Positions 27,931 to 35,866 of a stretch of DNA of 64,000 nt are shown in pieces. The stretch comes from Methyloversatilis sp. XJ19-49 (GTDB lineage: Bacteria > Pseudomonadota > Gammaproteobacteria > Burkholderiales > Rhodocyclaceae): NCBI RefSeq assembly GCF_024580145.1, contig NZ_JANINI010000011.1, positions 36,350-100,349 of the forward strand, written 5' to 3'. The first letter of the stretch is position 1; each line of letters opens with the position of its first letter. Under the pieces are notes generated by a model that was not told the origin of the DNA, ran no database searches, and saw only the letters and a program-made list of their open reading frames with translations. The translations under genes and the position numbers were made by a program.

Positions 27931-29727
27931 TCACCGCCGCAGGCGCACGATCGGATCGGCGTACTTGCCTTCGATGCTGACCGGCGCGCGTACCGTGGTG
28001 GCGCTGCCTCGCAGGCTGACGTCCAGACGACCGTTGATGAGGCCGTCGGCCAGCCGGATGTCTCCCTGGGCACCGACCAGTCCGGACGACATCGTCGCAC
28101 CGGTCAGGCTGAGGCCGGAGGCATCCGCCACGACATCGCCTTCGAGATCATCGAATCGCGTGCTGCCGCCGCGCACACCATCCGCACGCGGAATGCGCAC
28201 CGCCTGCACGAGATCGACGCGTTCGATCTGACCGCGCTGGACGCCCAATCTGCCCGACGCACGCAGCGTGCCGCGCAGGCCTTCCAGCGTTTCCCCCTCG
28301 CCGCGGATGGCGATCGCGGCAGACAGGTCTCCGGTCAGCAGCAGCGTGGGCGCAAACACCTTGAGCAAGTCCGCGATGGCCAGACGTGATGTGGTCATTT
28401 CAGCTTCGACGGCAGCCGGGCTGACAAGCCCGACGGACAGGCTGCCCACCGCGTAACCGCCATAAAGCTTGACGTCCACCTTGTCGAACTGCAGACGCTG
28501 GCTGTTCAGCGTGCCGGTCGCTTCGAGAACGTCGAGCAGCAGCGACGGCTGGCCGGGCGTACGCCAGCCCAGGGCCGTGAGCGCGACATTCCACGCACCG
28601 GATTCGATGCTGCCCTGCATCTTGAGTCGGCCATCCGCGCTGGCCAGGGACAGCCGGGTCAATGCGCCGTCCTCGTTGATGTCCAGCGTGCCATTCAGGT
28701 CGCCGATGGATCCGTCGAGCAGCAGCAGGCTGGAATCGATGACACTGATGTGCTCGACCTTGAGCCAGCGCGATGCCCAGTTGATGTCCTGCCGCTTCGA
28801 CAATTCGGGCAGGAAGGCAATATTCAATCCCGCGCGCTCGATGCGCACTTCGCGCATCACCGTACGTTCCGACAGCAGCGTCAGGACACGGGGAATGAGT
28901 TTGACGGTGGCGACTTCCAGTTGTCCGCCTGCTCCGACACGCAGGCCCTCGAGTGCAATGGATGGCTCGGGAAAGATGCTGGGCGATACCGATGCGATGC
29001 GCACCGGCTGACCGAGCAATTCGCTCGCCAGCTTTTCCATGTGCGGCAAATGCCTGCTGTAGGGATAGAAGAAGAACAAACCGACCAGCAGCACGACCAG
29101 CAACAGGCTGCCGACCGCAAACCGCTTGGCGAGCGAGCTCGGCGGCCCCTTGCGTTCGGCACCGCTGACGCGTCCCGCAAACAGGTCGAACAGCCGCCGC
29201 AGCGGCCCGGATGTGCGGTCTTCGACGCCGGCGTCCGCGGAACTGGTCATCATCGCGCGTCTTATCGCACCGCGGACGTCATCGCTGTCAGCCGGCGGCG
29301 ACGGCGCGACCGCGACCGCCGCCGCCGCAGGAGCAGTAAGTTCGGGGATGGCCATCGCGAATTCGTCCAGCACAGGCGATTCCTTCGCGGACGAACGGTC
29401 ATGTGCGCGCCGGATGTCATCGGCAACCGGCGTGATCGGCTGGCTGACCAGATCTTCGATATCGACCATGATGGAAGACAGTTCCGAGCGGTCGGCGTCT
29501 TCTTCGACGCCGGCGCTATCCACCCGGCGCACCAGTCCGCGGTGTTCAAGCTCGCCGACCAGGCCTTCGACGATCAGCGGATCACCGAATTGCTGAGCCA
29601 GATTGCCGACAGGCGTGCGCCCGTCGATCATGATGAGCACCGAACGCAGGTTGCGTTGAACGATGGTGCGTTTCGACACCGCATCCTCGCCCGCCTCAGT
29701 CTTGATGAATACCGCGTTTTCGTTCAT
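27931..29727 (-). CDS. AsmA-like protein with cytoplasmic helical N-domain
   Basis: A 598-residue protein in three parts. Residues 1-70 look like a winged-helix-type or regulatory domain (KRTIVQRNLRSVLIMIDGRTPVGNLAQQFGD, 'VEGLVGELEHRGLVRR'). Residues 70-200 are a polar, Ala/Pro-rich linker. A single transmembrane helix follows at about 203-222 (FAVGSLLLVVLLVGLFFFYPY). The periplasmic remainder resembles AsmA/TamB-like beta-rich lipid-transfer proteins: 'LLGQPVRIASVSPSIFPEPSIALEGLRVG', then repeats ending in an AsmA C-terminal pattern ('LTGDLSAAIAIRGEGETLEGLRGTLRASGRLGVQRGQIERVDL'). AsmA proteins act in outer-membrane lipid homeostasis. The fused N-domain is unusual. Monocistronic, divergent from tRNA-Asn. 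Confidence 0.7.
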   Translation of the reverse strand: MNENAVFIKTEAGEDAVSKRTIVQRNLRSVLIMIDGRTPVGNLAQQFGDPLIVEGLVGELEHRGLVRRVDSAGVEEDADRSELSSIMVDIEDLVSQPITPVADDIRRAHDRSSAKESPVLDEFAMAIPELTAPAAAAVAVAPSPPADSDDVRGAIRRAMMTSSADAGVEDRTSGPLRRLFDLFAGRVSGAERKGPPSSLAKRFAVGSLLLVVLLVGLFFFYPYSRHLPHMEKLASELLGQPVRIASVSPSIFPEPSIALEGLRVGAGGQLEVATVKLIPRVLTLLSERTVMREVRIERAGLNIAFLPELSKRQDINWASRWLKVEHISVIDSSLLLLDGSIGDLNGTLDINEDGALTRLSLASADGRLKMQGSIESGAWNVALTALGWRTPGQPSLLLDVLEATGTLNSQRLQFDKVDVKLYGGYAVGSLSVGLVSPAAVEAEMTTSRLAIADLLKVFAPTLLLTGDLSAAIAIRGEGETLEGLRGTLRASGRLGVQRGQIERVDLVQAVRIPRADGVRGGSTRFDDLEGDVVADASGLSLTGATMSSGLVGAQGDIRLADGLINGRLDVSLRGSATTVRAPVSIEGKYADPIVRLRR

Positions 29728-29881
29728 TGATCTGCGCTGGCAGGCTGGCCTCGTGCCGTGGGGCGAGCGGTAAGTCGGACTTTCGGCGAAGGTTGTTGTG
29801 ACCTTCAGGTGACGCGATCATAAATCGATCGCGCTCCGAAGTGGCGGCCAGTCAGCGCGAAGAAAGTCACGTATCAATTGC

Positions 29882-29910
29882 TTGACGTGCGCAGGATCAC
29901 AACCTATCAT
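29882..29910 (+). promoter_or_regulatory. Sigma-70 promoter of tRNA-Asn
   Basis: TTGACG (29882-29887), a 17-bp spacer and TATCAT (29905-29910). The mature tRNA starts 14 bp downstream, and the discriminator CGCGCCC is GC-rich, as in stringently controlled stable-RNA promoters. Confidence 0.8.
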
Positions 29911-29924
29911 CGCGCCCTCTTTGT

Positions 29925-30000
29925 TCCCCGATAGCTCAGTCGGTAGAGCGCCGGACTGTTAATCCGTAGGTCCCTGGTTCGAGCCCAGGTCGGGGAGCCA
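29925..30000 (+). tRNA. tRNA-Asn (anticodon GTT)
   Basis: A 76-nt cloverleaf: acceptor stem TCCCCGA (29925-29931) pairs with TCGGGGA before discriminator G and an encoded CCA. The D-arm reads AGCTCAGTCGGTAGAGC, the anticodon loop CTGTTAA has GTT at 29958-29960, and the T-arm contains GGTTCGAGCCC. It stands alone, with its own promoter and a terminator. Confidence 0.97.
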
Positions 30001-30019
30001 GAACAAACAGCTGAAAATG

Positions 30020-30041
30020 GAGGCCTTCGCAAGAAGGCCTC
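30020..30041 (+). terminator. Terminator hairpin of tRNA-Asn
   Basis: GAGGCCTTC (30020-30028) and GAAGGCCTC (30033-30041) form a perfect 9-bp stem closed by the tetraloop GCAA. The following TGTCGTTT is only weakly U-rich. Confidence 0.7.
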
Positions 30042-30222
30042 TGTCGTTTACGCGTCCGAAGTGGTTTTCGGTGGCGATCCTGCAAGCGATTGACGTCAAT
30101 CGCGCGGCGCCCGTTGCATCCTGAAAAGCCCCGCGGCGAGCAGCACAACTCACGGTAAATCGCGGGCTGTCCTCGCCATCCGTGCCGGTCGCGAACGACA
30201 AGGGGATCGGGCCGCTCAACCG

Positions 30223-30516
30223 TCAGTTGCGGGGCTGAGGGGTGGTCTGGCCCTCCGGGCGGCGTTCGCGTTCATCCGCAAGCTCGGACGCCTTCTGCTT
30301 GGTGTCCCGGTCGCGCACCACGTCGTTGGCATGTTCGCTCGGGTATTCCTTCGATTGACGAGCCCGGTCCTGTTCCGGCTGGTACTTCTTCTGACTTTCG
30401 GATTGCTGCGCCTCCGGCATAACCTCTTTCTGGTGCTTGCTCGGATACGACTGAGCGCTGACCGACACGGAAAATGCGGCTATCGCAAGTGCAAGGGCTG
30501 TTCGGGCTAAAGTCAT
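30223..30516 (-). CDS. Small secreted hydrophilic protein
   Basis: A 97-residue protein; ATG 30516 (MTLARTALALAIAAFS) has GGAGG upstream, while an earlier frame start at 30558 would disrupt the signal peptide. After cleavage near SVSAQ the mature chain is highly polar and repetitive in composition (SYPSKHQKEVMP, QPEQDRARQSKEYPSEHAND), with two YPS-x-H motifs and a Pro-rich end. No known domain; likely disordered in the periplasm. Monocistronic between tRNA-Asn and a lipoprotein gene. Confidence 0.65.
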   Translation of the reverse strand: MTLARTALALAIAAFSVSVSAQSYPSKHQKEVMPEAQQSESQKKYQPEQDRARQSKEYPSEHANDVVRDRDTKQKASELADERERRPEGQTTPQPRN

Positions 30517-30756
30517 TTTGGACCTCCATAGAGTGGCAGGCATCGAATGGATGCCCATGACTGCAGCCTAGTTCTTGCGGATGAGTTCGATGTAGTCGGG
30601 CTCCCACAAGCTGTAGGACCCGCGATGGAGAACGCCCGGGCTGATCCGCCAGGGTGCCCGCATAGGCAGGTCCGGTGCGCACCAAGGCGAGTCCTGTCCA
30701 TGCCGTCAGGGCAGGATGCTGTAAGACCGCAGCGACATTCCGCGCCGCGTGACCCC

Positions 30757-31194
30757 TCAGCGTGAGACAGCAAGCCTCGTGTTGCGCACCGCACGCGCGC
30801 CATCGTCCGGATGCACCTTGCGCAGACGCGTATGAACCTGCAGGTAACCCAGCCACAGGTCCTGCCGCACGTACACGATCTGGCCCGGCTTGGCGTCGAA
30901 CTCGAGCTTCGACGTGAACTGAAGCTGTGAGCCCAGTGTGTGCCGTCCCGGTTCGATTTCCCTGAACAGATGCGTTTGCGACACGGTCGAGCCGATCGGC
31001 TCGCCGTCGAGCAGCACATCGATCGGCAGCGCGGGACTGCTGTAGCCGGTGCGGAAAACATACACACCTGCCTTGCCTGGACTGACTTCGGCCACGCCGG
31101 GCAGCGTGGTGGCGCGGGTGTCGTGCGGGGGCACTGCGGCGCAACCGGCGAGCGCAGTCGTCGCAACGATGAGGGCGAGCATCCGGTAGTTCAT
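30757..31194 (-). CDS. DUF2846 lipoprotein
   Basis: A 145-residue lipoprotein with lipobox LAGC (signal MNYRMLALIVATTALAGCAA). The mature part follows the DUF2846 pattern: 'GKAGVYVFRTGYSSPALPIDVLLDGEPIGST', then 'REIEPGRHTL' and 'DAKPGQIVYVRQDLW', a small beta-sandwich. Function of the family is unknown; it is periplasm-facing and membrane-anchored. It lies between the small hydrophilic protein (240 bp away) and rmuC (about 300 bp away) and appears monocistronic. Confidence 0.75.
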   Translation of the reverse strand: MNYRMLALIVATTALAGCAAVPPHDTRATTLPGVAEVSPGKAGVYVFRTGYSSPALPIDVLLDGEPIGSTVSQTHLFREIEPGRHTLGSQLQFTSKLEFDAKPGQIVYVRQDLWLGYLQVHTRLRKVHPDDGARAVRNTRLAVSR

Positions 31195-31495
31195 TCGGAA
31201 TCTCCTGGTCTGTCGCGCATGGCGAACGCGTCAATGGGGCGACGTCATGCGGTCTGCCCGCCATGCTGCAGACCTCGGCCATGCCGGTCGGCCGGCGCTG
31301 TCCGAGCGAACCGGTCAAGGCATGCCACTGCTGCTTTGTGGGGTGAAGGGCGCGTCAGGTTTCCTGAGCGCGCAAAAAACCCTGAAAACCGCCGCTGACC
31401 ACTTTTAATGTTGATGACGGCCAGCGCCCTTGCGACGGCCCTCGCGCGCCCGGCCTTCACCCTCCGGCTGAGGCCGCTCCGACGCTGCGTGCGCC
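31195..31495. other. 301-bp gap between rmuC and the DUF2846 gene
   Basis: No convincing gene. It should hold the promoter of the DUF2846 gene and the end of the rmuC transcript. A loose hairpin (CTGAGGC near 31468 and GCCTCAG near 31493) overlaps the rmuC stop; GCGCGTCAGG-TTT-CCTGAGCGCGC near 31357-31377 is another, imperfect, dyad followed by an A-run. Confidence 0.4.
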
Positions 31496-33013
31496 TCAGT
31501 CGGGAAGCTCGGTATCCGGCGACCCCTCGATCGCCAACTCGTCGGGCAACAGGCCGGCGCGAAGTTGCCGCGCCGGCTTCACACCCAGCTGGCGCAGGTT
31601 CTCGACCTGTCGAACAAGATTGCCGCGACCCGATGAAAGCTTGCCGTGTGCATCCTGATAGGCCTTCTGCGTCTGATCGATGCGCTTGCCGATCTCTTCG
31701 AGGCTTTCGACGAAGCCAACGAACTTGTCGTACAGCCGCGCCCCCTGTTCGGCAATCAGCTGGGCGTTGCGGCCCTGGCTTTCCTGTCGCCAGACGTTGG
31801 CCACCATGCGCAGTACCGCCAGCAGCGTGCTCGGACTGACCAGCAGCACGTTGCGCGCAAAAGCGTCCTCGAACAGCGTGGTGTCGCTGGTGGCGGCGAG
31901 CATGAACGCCGGCTCGACCGGGACGAACATCAGCACGAAATCGGGCGCTTTCAGCCCGTTGAGCATCGGATAGTTCTTGTCCGAGAGCCCCTTGATGTGG
32001 GCGCGGATCGACTGCACGTGATCGCGCTGCGCCGCGGCGCGTGCGGCGTCGTTGTCGGCGCTGCAGTAGCGCTCGTAGCCGAGCAGCGACATCTTGGCGT
32101 CGATGATCATGTGCCGGCCTTCGGGCAGCTGGATGACCACGTCCGGCCGGCGCCGGTTGCCGTCGTCAGCGGCATAGCTCTCCTCGGCGACGTACTCGTG
32201 CCCGCGCCGCAGACCGGACGATTCGAGCACCTTTTCCAGCACCATTTCGCCCCAGATCCCCTGCGACTTGTTGCTGCCCTTGAGCGCCTGGGTGAGATTG
32301 ACCGCATCTTCGCTGATCCGCGCATTGAGCAGCGCGAGCCGCTCGATCTCGTTCTTCAGCGTCAGCCGCTCCTTCGATTCGCGGTCGTAGGTCTGCGCCA
32401 CCTGGTCCTGGAAGGCCTTGATCTTCTCGTTCAGTGGATTGAGCAGCAGACCGAGGTTGTCATGGTTCTGCTGCGTGAAGCGCTGGCTCTTCTCTTCCAG
32501 GATGCGGTTCGCCACCTCCTGGAACTGCAGCCCCATCTGGTCGCGCGCAGCGTCGAGCAGGGCGAGCTTTTCGGTCGTCTGGCTGCGTTCGGCGTCGAGC
32601 TGGGTGCGCAATCCGGCCACGGCCTCCGCCAGCGACTGGCGTTGCGCGGCGCCTTCCGCCAGCGCCCGGTCGTGGGCGAGCCGGGCGTCAGCCAGCGCCT
32701 GTTCGAGCGCCGGCAGACGCTGGGCCTGCGTTTCGGCACGCACGCGCGCCGACTTCTCCTGCTGCAGCTGAAGGTCGAGCGTGGCCCGGTCGGCACCGCT
32801 CACCTTCAATTCCGCGCGCAGGCGATCGATGTCGAGGGATGCGGCGCGCAGCCGTTCCTGCGCGGTCAACAGCTGGGCCGTGCGCTCGGCCTGCGCGCGT
32901 TCGATCTCCAGCGCCATGCGGCTGCGCAGCCAGATGGCGCTCAGCACGCCGCCGAGCAGTGCAACGGCAAGAAGCGCAATCAGGATGGCGGGGTCGGTCA
33001 GGCTGACGGTCAT
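31496..33013 (-). CDS. rmuC: DNA recombination protein RmuC
   Basis: A 505-residue protein. An N-terminal transmembrane helix (ILIALLAVALLGGVLSAIWL) is followed by a long coiled coil (residues about 35-240, heptads rich in Glu, Arg, Gln, Leu) and the RmuC nuclease-like domain. Family marks are 'KGSNKSQGIWGEMVLEKVLESSGLRRGHEY', 'RRPDVVIQLPEGRHMIIDAKMSL', 'FVLMFVPVEPAFMLA' and 'NVLLVSPSTLLAVLRMVANVWRQE'. RmuC limits recombination at inverted repeats in E. coli; the DxK-type core (IIDAK) fits a PD-(D/E)XK nuclease fold. Monocistronic; length normal. Confidence 0.93.
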   Translation of the reverse strand: MTVSLTDPAILIALLAVALLGGVLSAIWLRSRMALEIERAQAERTAQLLTAQERLRAASLDIDRLRAELKVSGADRATLDLQLQQEKSARVRAETQAQRLPALEQALADARLAHDRALAEGAAQRQSLAEAVAGLRTQLDAERSQTTEKLALLDAARDQMGLQFQEVANRILEEKSQRFTQQNHDNLGLLLNPLNEKIKAFQDQVAQTYDRESKERLTLKNEIERLALLNARISEDAVNLTQALKGSNKSQGIWGEMVLEKVLESSGLRRGHEYVAEESYAADDGNRRRPDVVIQLPEGRHMIIDAKMSLLGYERYCSADNDAARAAAQRDHVQSIRAHIKGLSDKNYPMLNGLKAPDFVLMFVPVEPAFMLAATSDTTLFEDAFARNVLLVSPSTLLAVLRMVANVWRQESQGRNAQLIAEQGARLYDKFVGFVESLEEIGKRIDQTQKAYQDAHGKLSSGRGNLVRQVENLRQLGVKPARQLRAGLLPDELAIEGSPDTELPD

Positions 33014-33089
33014 GCGGTGCGTGATGCGGTCCGGGAAGCCGGACTATAGCCGGACCCGGTCGAGCGCCGCGCGATCCGCGAGGCCTCGC

Positions 33090-33542
33090 TCAGTGCTTGT
33101 GATCCATCGCACCGCTTGCGCCCAGGGCGCGCGCGGTCGCCTTAATGACCACCGTTTCACGCTTCTTGTCGGCGCCCTCGATGACCAGCGTCACCGGCAC
33201 GTCCTGCCCTTCGGTGATCGGTGCCTTCAGGTCCATCAGCATGACGTGATAACCGCCCGGCTTCAGCTCCACCGCCTTGCCAGCCGGCAGGTCGATGCCC
33301 GGGATGGCGCGCATGCGCATGATGTCCTTGTCCATCGTCATTTCATGGATTTCGGTCACGCCGGCCACCGGTGAGCTGGCTTCGACCAGTCGGGCGGCTT
33401 TCGGCGCGGTGATCTGCATGAAGGCGCCGGTGGCCTTCTGCTGCGGCACGGTGGCGCGGACCCAGGGGTCCTTGACGGTGATGTCAGCGATGGCCGGTGC
33501 GGCGATCAGGGTGAGCAGTGCGGCAGTCAGCAAGCGACGCAT
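33090..33542 (-). CDS. Periplasmic copper chaperone PCu(A)C
   Basis: A 150-residue protein; ATG 33542 (MRRLLTAALLTLIAAPAIA) gives a signal peptide, while an upstream frame to 33689 overlaps greB. The mature domain is a DUF461/PCu(A)C cupredoxin-like fold with the copper motif H-x-M...M...H-x-M: 'EIHEMTMDKDIMRMR' and 'GGYHVMLMDL'. These proteins bind Cu(I) and help deliver it to the CuA centre of cytochrome oxidase. A His-containing tail (MDHKH) may add a second site. It lies 70 bp after the greB stop. No oxidase assembly genes are adjacent. Confidence 0.9.
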   Translation of the reverse strand: MRRLLTAALLTLIAAPAIADITVKDPWVRATVPQQKATGAFMQITAPKAARLVEASSPVAGVTEIHEMTMDKDIMRMRAIPGIDLPAGKAVELKPGGYHVMLMDLKAPITEGQDVPVTLVIEGADKKRETVVIKATARALGASGAMDHKH

Positions 33543-33612
33543 GGTGGTGTCCTGTGGTTGAAAAACGGGGTTCGAGTGCAGTGAAGGACGCGAAGACATC
33601 CGTGGAGTACGC

Positions 33613-34158
33613 CTAGCGGTAGGAAATTCCCGTGACTTCGATCTCGCGCAACCCGGCCGGACTCTGCACACGGACCAGGTCTCCTTCACGCGCCTTCAAC
33701 AAGGCGCGGGCCAGCGGCGATATCCAGGAGATCCGACCTTCCGAGGCATTGGCTTCATCGACACCGACGATCTGCACCGTCTGTTCGCTGCCATCTTCAT
33801 CCTCGTAGCGCACGGTGGCGCCGAAGAACACCTGGTCGGCGTTCTGCTGGTCCTGCGGATCGACAACGGTGGCGGATTCGAGGCGCTTGATCAGGAAACG
33901 GATGCGACGGTCGATTTCGCGCAGCCGCTTCTTGCCATAGATATAGTCGCCGTTCTCCGAGCGATCGCCGTTCGAGGCGGCCCAGGCGACTGTTTCAACG
34001 ATGCGCGGGCGCTCATCGCGCACCAGCTGGTCAAGCTCGGCCCGCAGTCGGCCGTAGCCGGCGAGCGTCATGTAGTTCTTGCTGCCGGGCGGCAGCGCTG
34101 TGACGACTTCGGGATCTTCTTCCTCGGTGTCGGTTTCCTTCGTGAATGCCTTGTTCAT
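33613..34158 (-). CDS. greB: Transcription elongation factor GreB
   Basis: A 181-residue protein of GreA/GreB type. The N-terminal coiled-coil finger contains 'YMTLAGYGRLRAELDQLVRDERP' and 'AASNGDRSENGDYIYGKKRLREIDRRI', with the acidic tip residues that let it stimulate RNA cleavage in stalled RNA polymerase. The C-terminal FKBP-like domain ends 'GRISWISPLARALLKAREGDLVRVQSPAGLREIEV'. GDYIYGKKRLREID is the GreB rather than GreA version. It is 47 bp downstream of the DUF3567 gene. Confidence 0.95.
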   Translation of the reverse strand: MNKAFTKETDTEEEDPEVVTALPPGSKNYMTLAGYGRLRAELDQLVRDERPRIVETVAWAASNGDRSENGDYIYGKKRLREIDRRIRFLIKRLESATVVDPQDQQNADQVFFGATVRYEDEDGSEQTVQIVGVDEANASEGRISWISPLARALLKAREGDLVRVQSPAGLREIEVTGISYR

Positions 34159-34208
34159 CCGGATGTCGGTGATCGCGTGCTCGTTGGACGAGCACGCATC
34201 TTACCGAA

Positions 34209-34454
34209 TCAGTGATAGATCGCCGGTTGGGTCAACAACGCTTCCCACGGCACCATGAAAGCGTCGAACGCTTCCGGACCGACTTCATGATCGACCTCGT
34301 GGTCGACCAGGGCCTTCAGTTCCTCGCGGAAGCGCTTCGCTGCATCATCACGGATCAGGGCGCCACGCCCGACGCGCTTGTCGATGACTTCGACCGCTTC
34401 CAGACCCGAATACTCGACCACGTAAACCAGCGGATTGTTGAACATGATGTGCAT
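34209..34454 (-). CDS. DUF3567 protein
   Basis: An 81-residue cytoplasmic protein; ATG 34454 (MHIMFNNPLVYVVEYSG) has AAGGAGAG upstream. The sequence 'YVVEYSGLEAVEVIDKRVGRGALIRDDAAKRFREEL' is characteristic of DUF3567 (BTH_I0359-like), a small family restricted largely to betaproteobacteria and of unknown function. It precedes greB by 50 bp and may be co-transcribed with it. Confidence 0.85.
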   Translation of the reverse strand: MHIMFNNPLVYVVEYSGLEAVEVIDKRVGRGALIRDDAAKRFREELKALVDHEVDHEVGPEAFDAFMVPWEALLTQPAIYH

Positions 34455-34694
34455 GATGTCTCTCCTTGGCTTGTGCGGCTCACCAGCTTGCAGCCTGACG
34501 GTTGTCCGGCCGTTCGATGCGGCATTGCAGTACTCCTGCAATGCAGGTGGGGCAATCCTGCCGCCTTTCAAGTGATTTAACGGCCGCGGGGCCCGGCGCT
34601 GAAGGGATCTTGCGTCGGTTGCGGCACGCTCCTAACATCCACCATCCCTTAACGGCGCAGGCCGCGCGCCCGTTGTCATGATTCGGCCCCGTCC

Positions 34695-34892
34695 ATGGAA
34701 GAAGACGAATTGCGCGCATCGCTCGAGCTGCTGCGCATCGAGCACCGCGACCTCGATCAGGCAATCGCCGATCTTCATGCCGCCCAGGCCAGCGACGAGT
34801 TGCTTCTGCGCCGCCTGAAGAAACGCAAACTCTTGTTGCGCGACCGAATCGACCAGATCGAACGCATGCTGGAACCGGACGATCGGGCCTGA
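34695..34892 (+). CDS. YdcH-family (DUF465) small helical protein
   Basis: A 65-residue protein, predicted as a helical hairpin: MEEDELRASLELLRIEHRDLDQAIADLH, then 'QASDELLLRRLKKRKLLLRDRIDQIERML'. The 'EHRDLDxxI' start and 'LKKxKLxLKDxI' second helix define the YdcH/DUF465 family, whose role is not known. It is divergent from the DUF3567-greB unit and ends 15 bp before the convergent EEP-domain gene. Confidence 0.85.
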   Translation: MEEDELRASLELLRIEHRDLDQAIADLHAAQASDELLLRRLKKRKLLLRDRIDQIERMLEPDDRA

Positions 34893-34907
34893 GGCCGGAA
34901 CAGTGAA

Positions 34908-35759
34908 TCAGTCGGCGAGCTTGACCCAGACCGGCTGGTGGTCCGACGCAGCGGTGGATTGATCGACTTCCACCGCTTGCACCCGCGGCAGCAGCGGTGC
35001 GGTGGCCAACGCAAAATCACAGCAGAAGCGACGCCCCGGCCAGTCGCAGCCATGCAGCCCGACCGTGTCGGCATGCGCCACCGTGCCGTGACAGTGCTGC
35101 CACAAGTCGTGCCAGCGCGCCTCGGGGGACGCACCCGGCGCAACCAGACGCATGTATTCGTCGCTTCCCGGCTCGCAGTTGAAGTCGCCGCACAAAAGGG
35201 CGGCTGCCGGCCTGGGCACCGCAGCGAAGGCGCCGTCCGATGCCTTCGCCGCCGGCGGCGCCTTCGCATGGGCCTGCGCCTCGGCGTTGAGGGCACGCAG
35301 CGCCTCGATCTGCGCCAGGCGCTGCAGCCGTGAGTAGTACTCGAGGTGGGTGTTGAGCACGCGCAAAGTACCGGCCGGGCCGTCGAGCACGACCTCGACG
35401 CACGCGCGCTGCATGCTCGGGACGGCACCGTCTGCCGGCCACGGCAGCAGATGTCGCCAGGCAGCAAGCACCGGCAGGCGACTGAGCGTGAGGTTGCCGA
35501 ACTGCCTGCGCGTCCCATCCGGGCGCAGACTGTCGGCACCGGGGGCGAAGATCGGCGAGTGACCGGGAAACAGCGCGGCGAATTGCGCCACCTGATCGTC
35601 GCCGGTCAGACCGGGCAAATCGTCGTGGCCGCGTGCGACCTCCTGCAGGCAGATCACGTCGGCATCGGCGAAATCGTTCAGCGCGCGAGCGATGCGTCCG
35701 GTGCTGACGCGACCGTCGCAACCGCGCGCCCACTGGATGTTCCAGCTCACCAGCTTCAT
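34908..35759 (-). CDS. Endonuclease/exonuclease/phosphatase (EEP) family hydrolase
   Basis: A 283-residue cytoplasmic metal-dependent hydrolase. ATG 35759 (MKLVSWNIQWARG) follows AAGGAC. Catalytic motifs of the DNase I/exonuclease III fold are present: SWNIQWARG, 'VICLQEV' (metal Glu), 'RVLNTHLEYYS', 'LLCGDFNCEPGSDEY' (Asp/Asn) and terminal 'ASDHQPVWVKL' (catalytic His). Substrate could be nucleic acid or a small phosphoester. It is divergent from the PQQ-dehydrogenase-like gene, 107 bp between starts. Confidence 0.88.
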   Translation of the reverse strand: MKLVSWNIQWARGCDGRVSTGRIARALNDFADADVICLQEVARGHDDLPGLTGDDQVAQFAALFPGHSPIFAPGADSLRPDGTRRQFGNLTLSRLPVLAAWRHLLPWPADGAVPSMQRACVEVVLDGPAGTLRVLNTHLEYYSRLQRLAQIEALRALNAEAQAHAKAPPAAKASDGAFAAVPRPAAALLCGDFNCEPGSDEYMRLVAPGASPEARWHDLWQHCHGTVAHADTVGLHGCDWPGRRFCCDFALATAPLLPRVQAVEVDQSTAASDHQPVWVKLAD

Positions 35760-35866
35760 TGCTTGTCCTTCTTCTTCCGTTTTCGACGGAATCATTGTGC
35801 GGAACGCCGGGCGACCGCATCGGTCGATCCGGAACCACCGTGCCGATTGTGCTCCAGGAGAACCCG

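Noticed and set aside
29959-30219. 86-codon minus-strand frame ending in LPDLGSNQGPTD
   Set aside because: The tail is encoded by the antisense of tRNA-Asn; this is a well-known type of false gene beside tRNAs.
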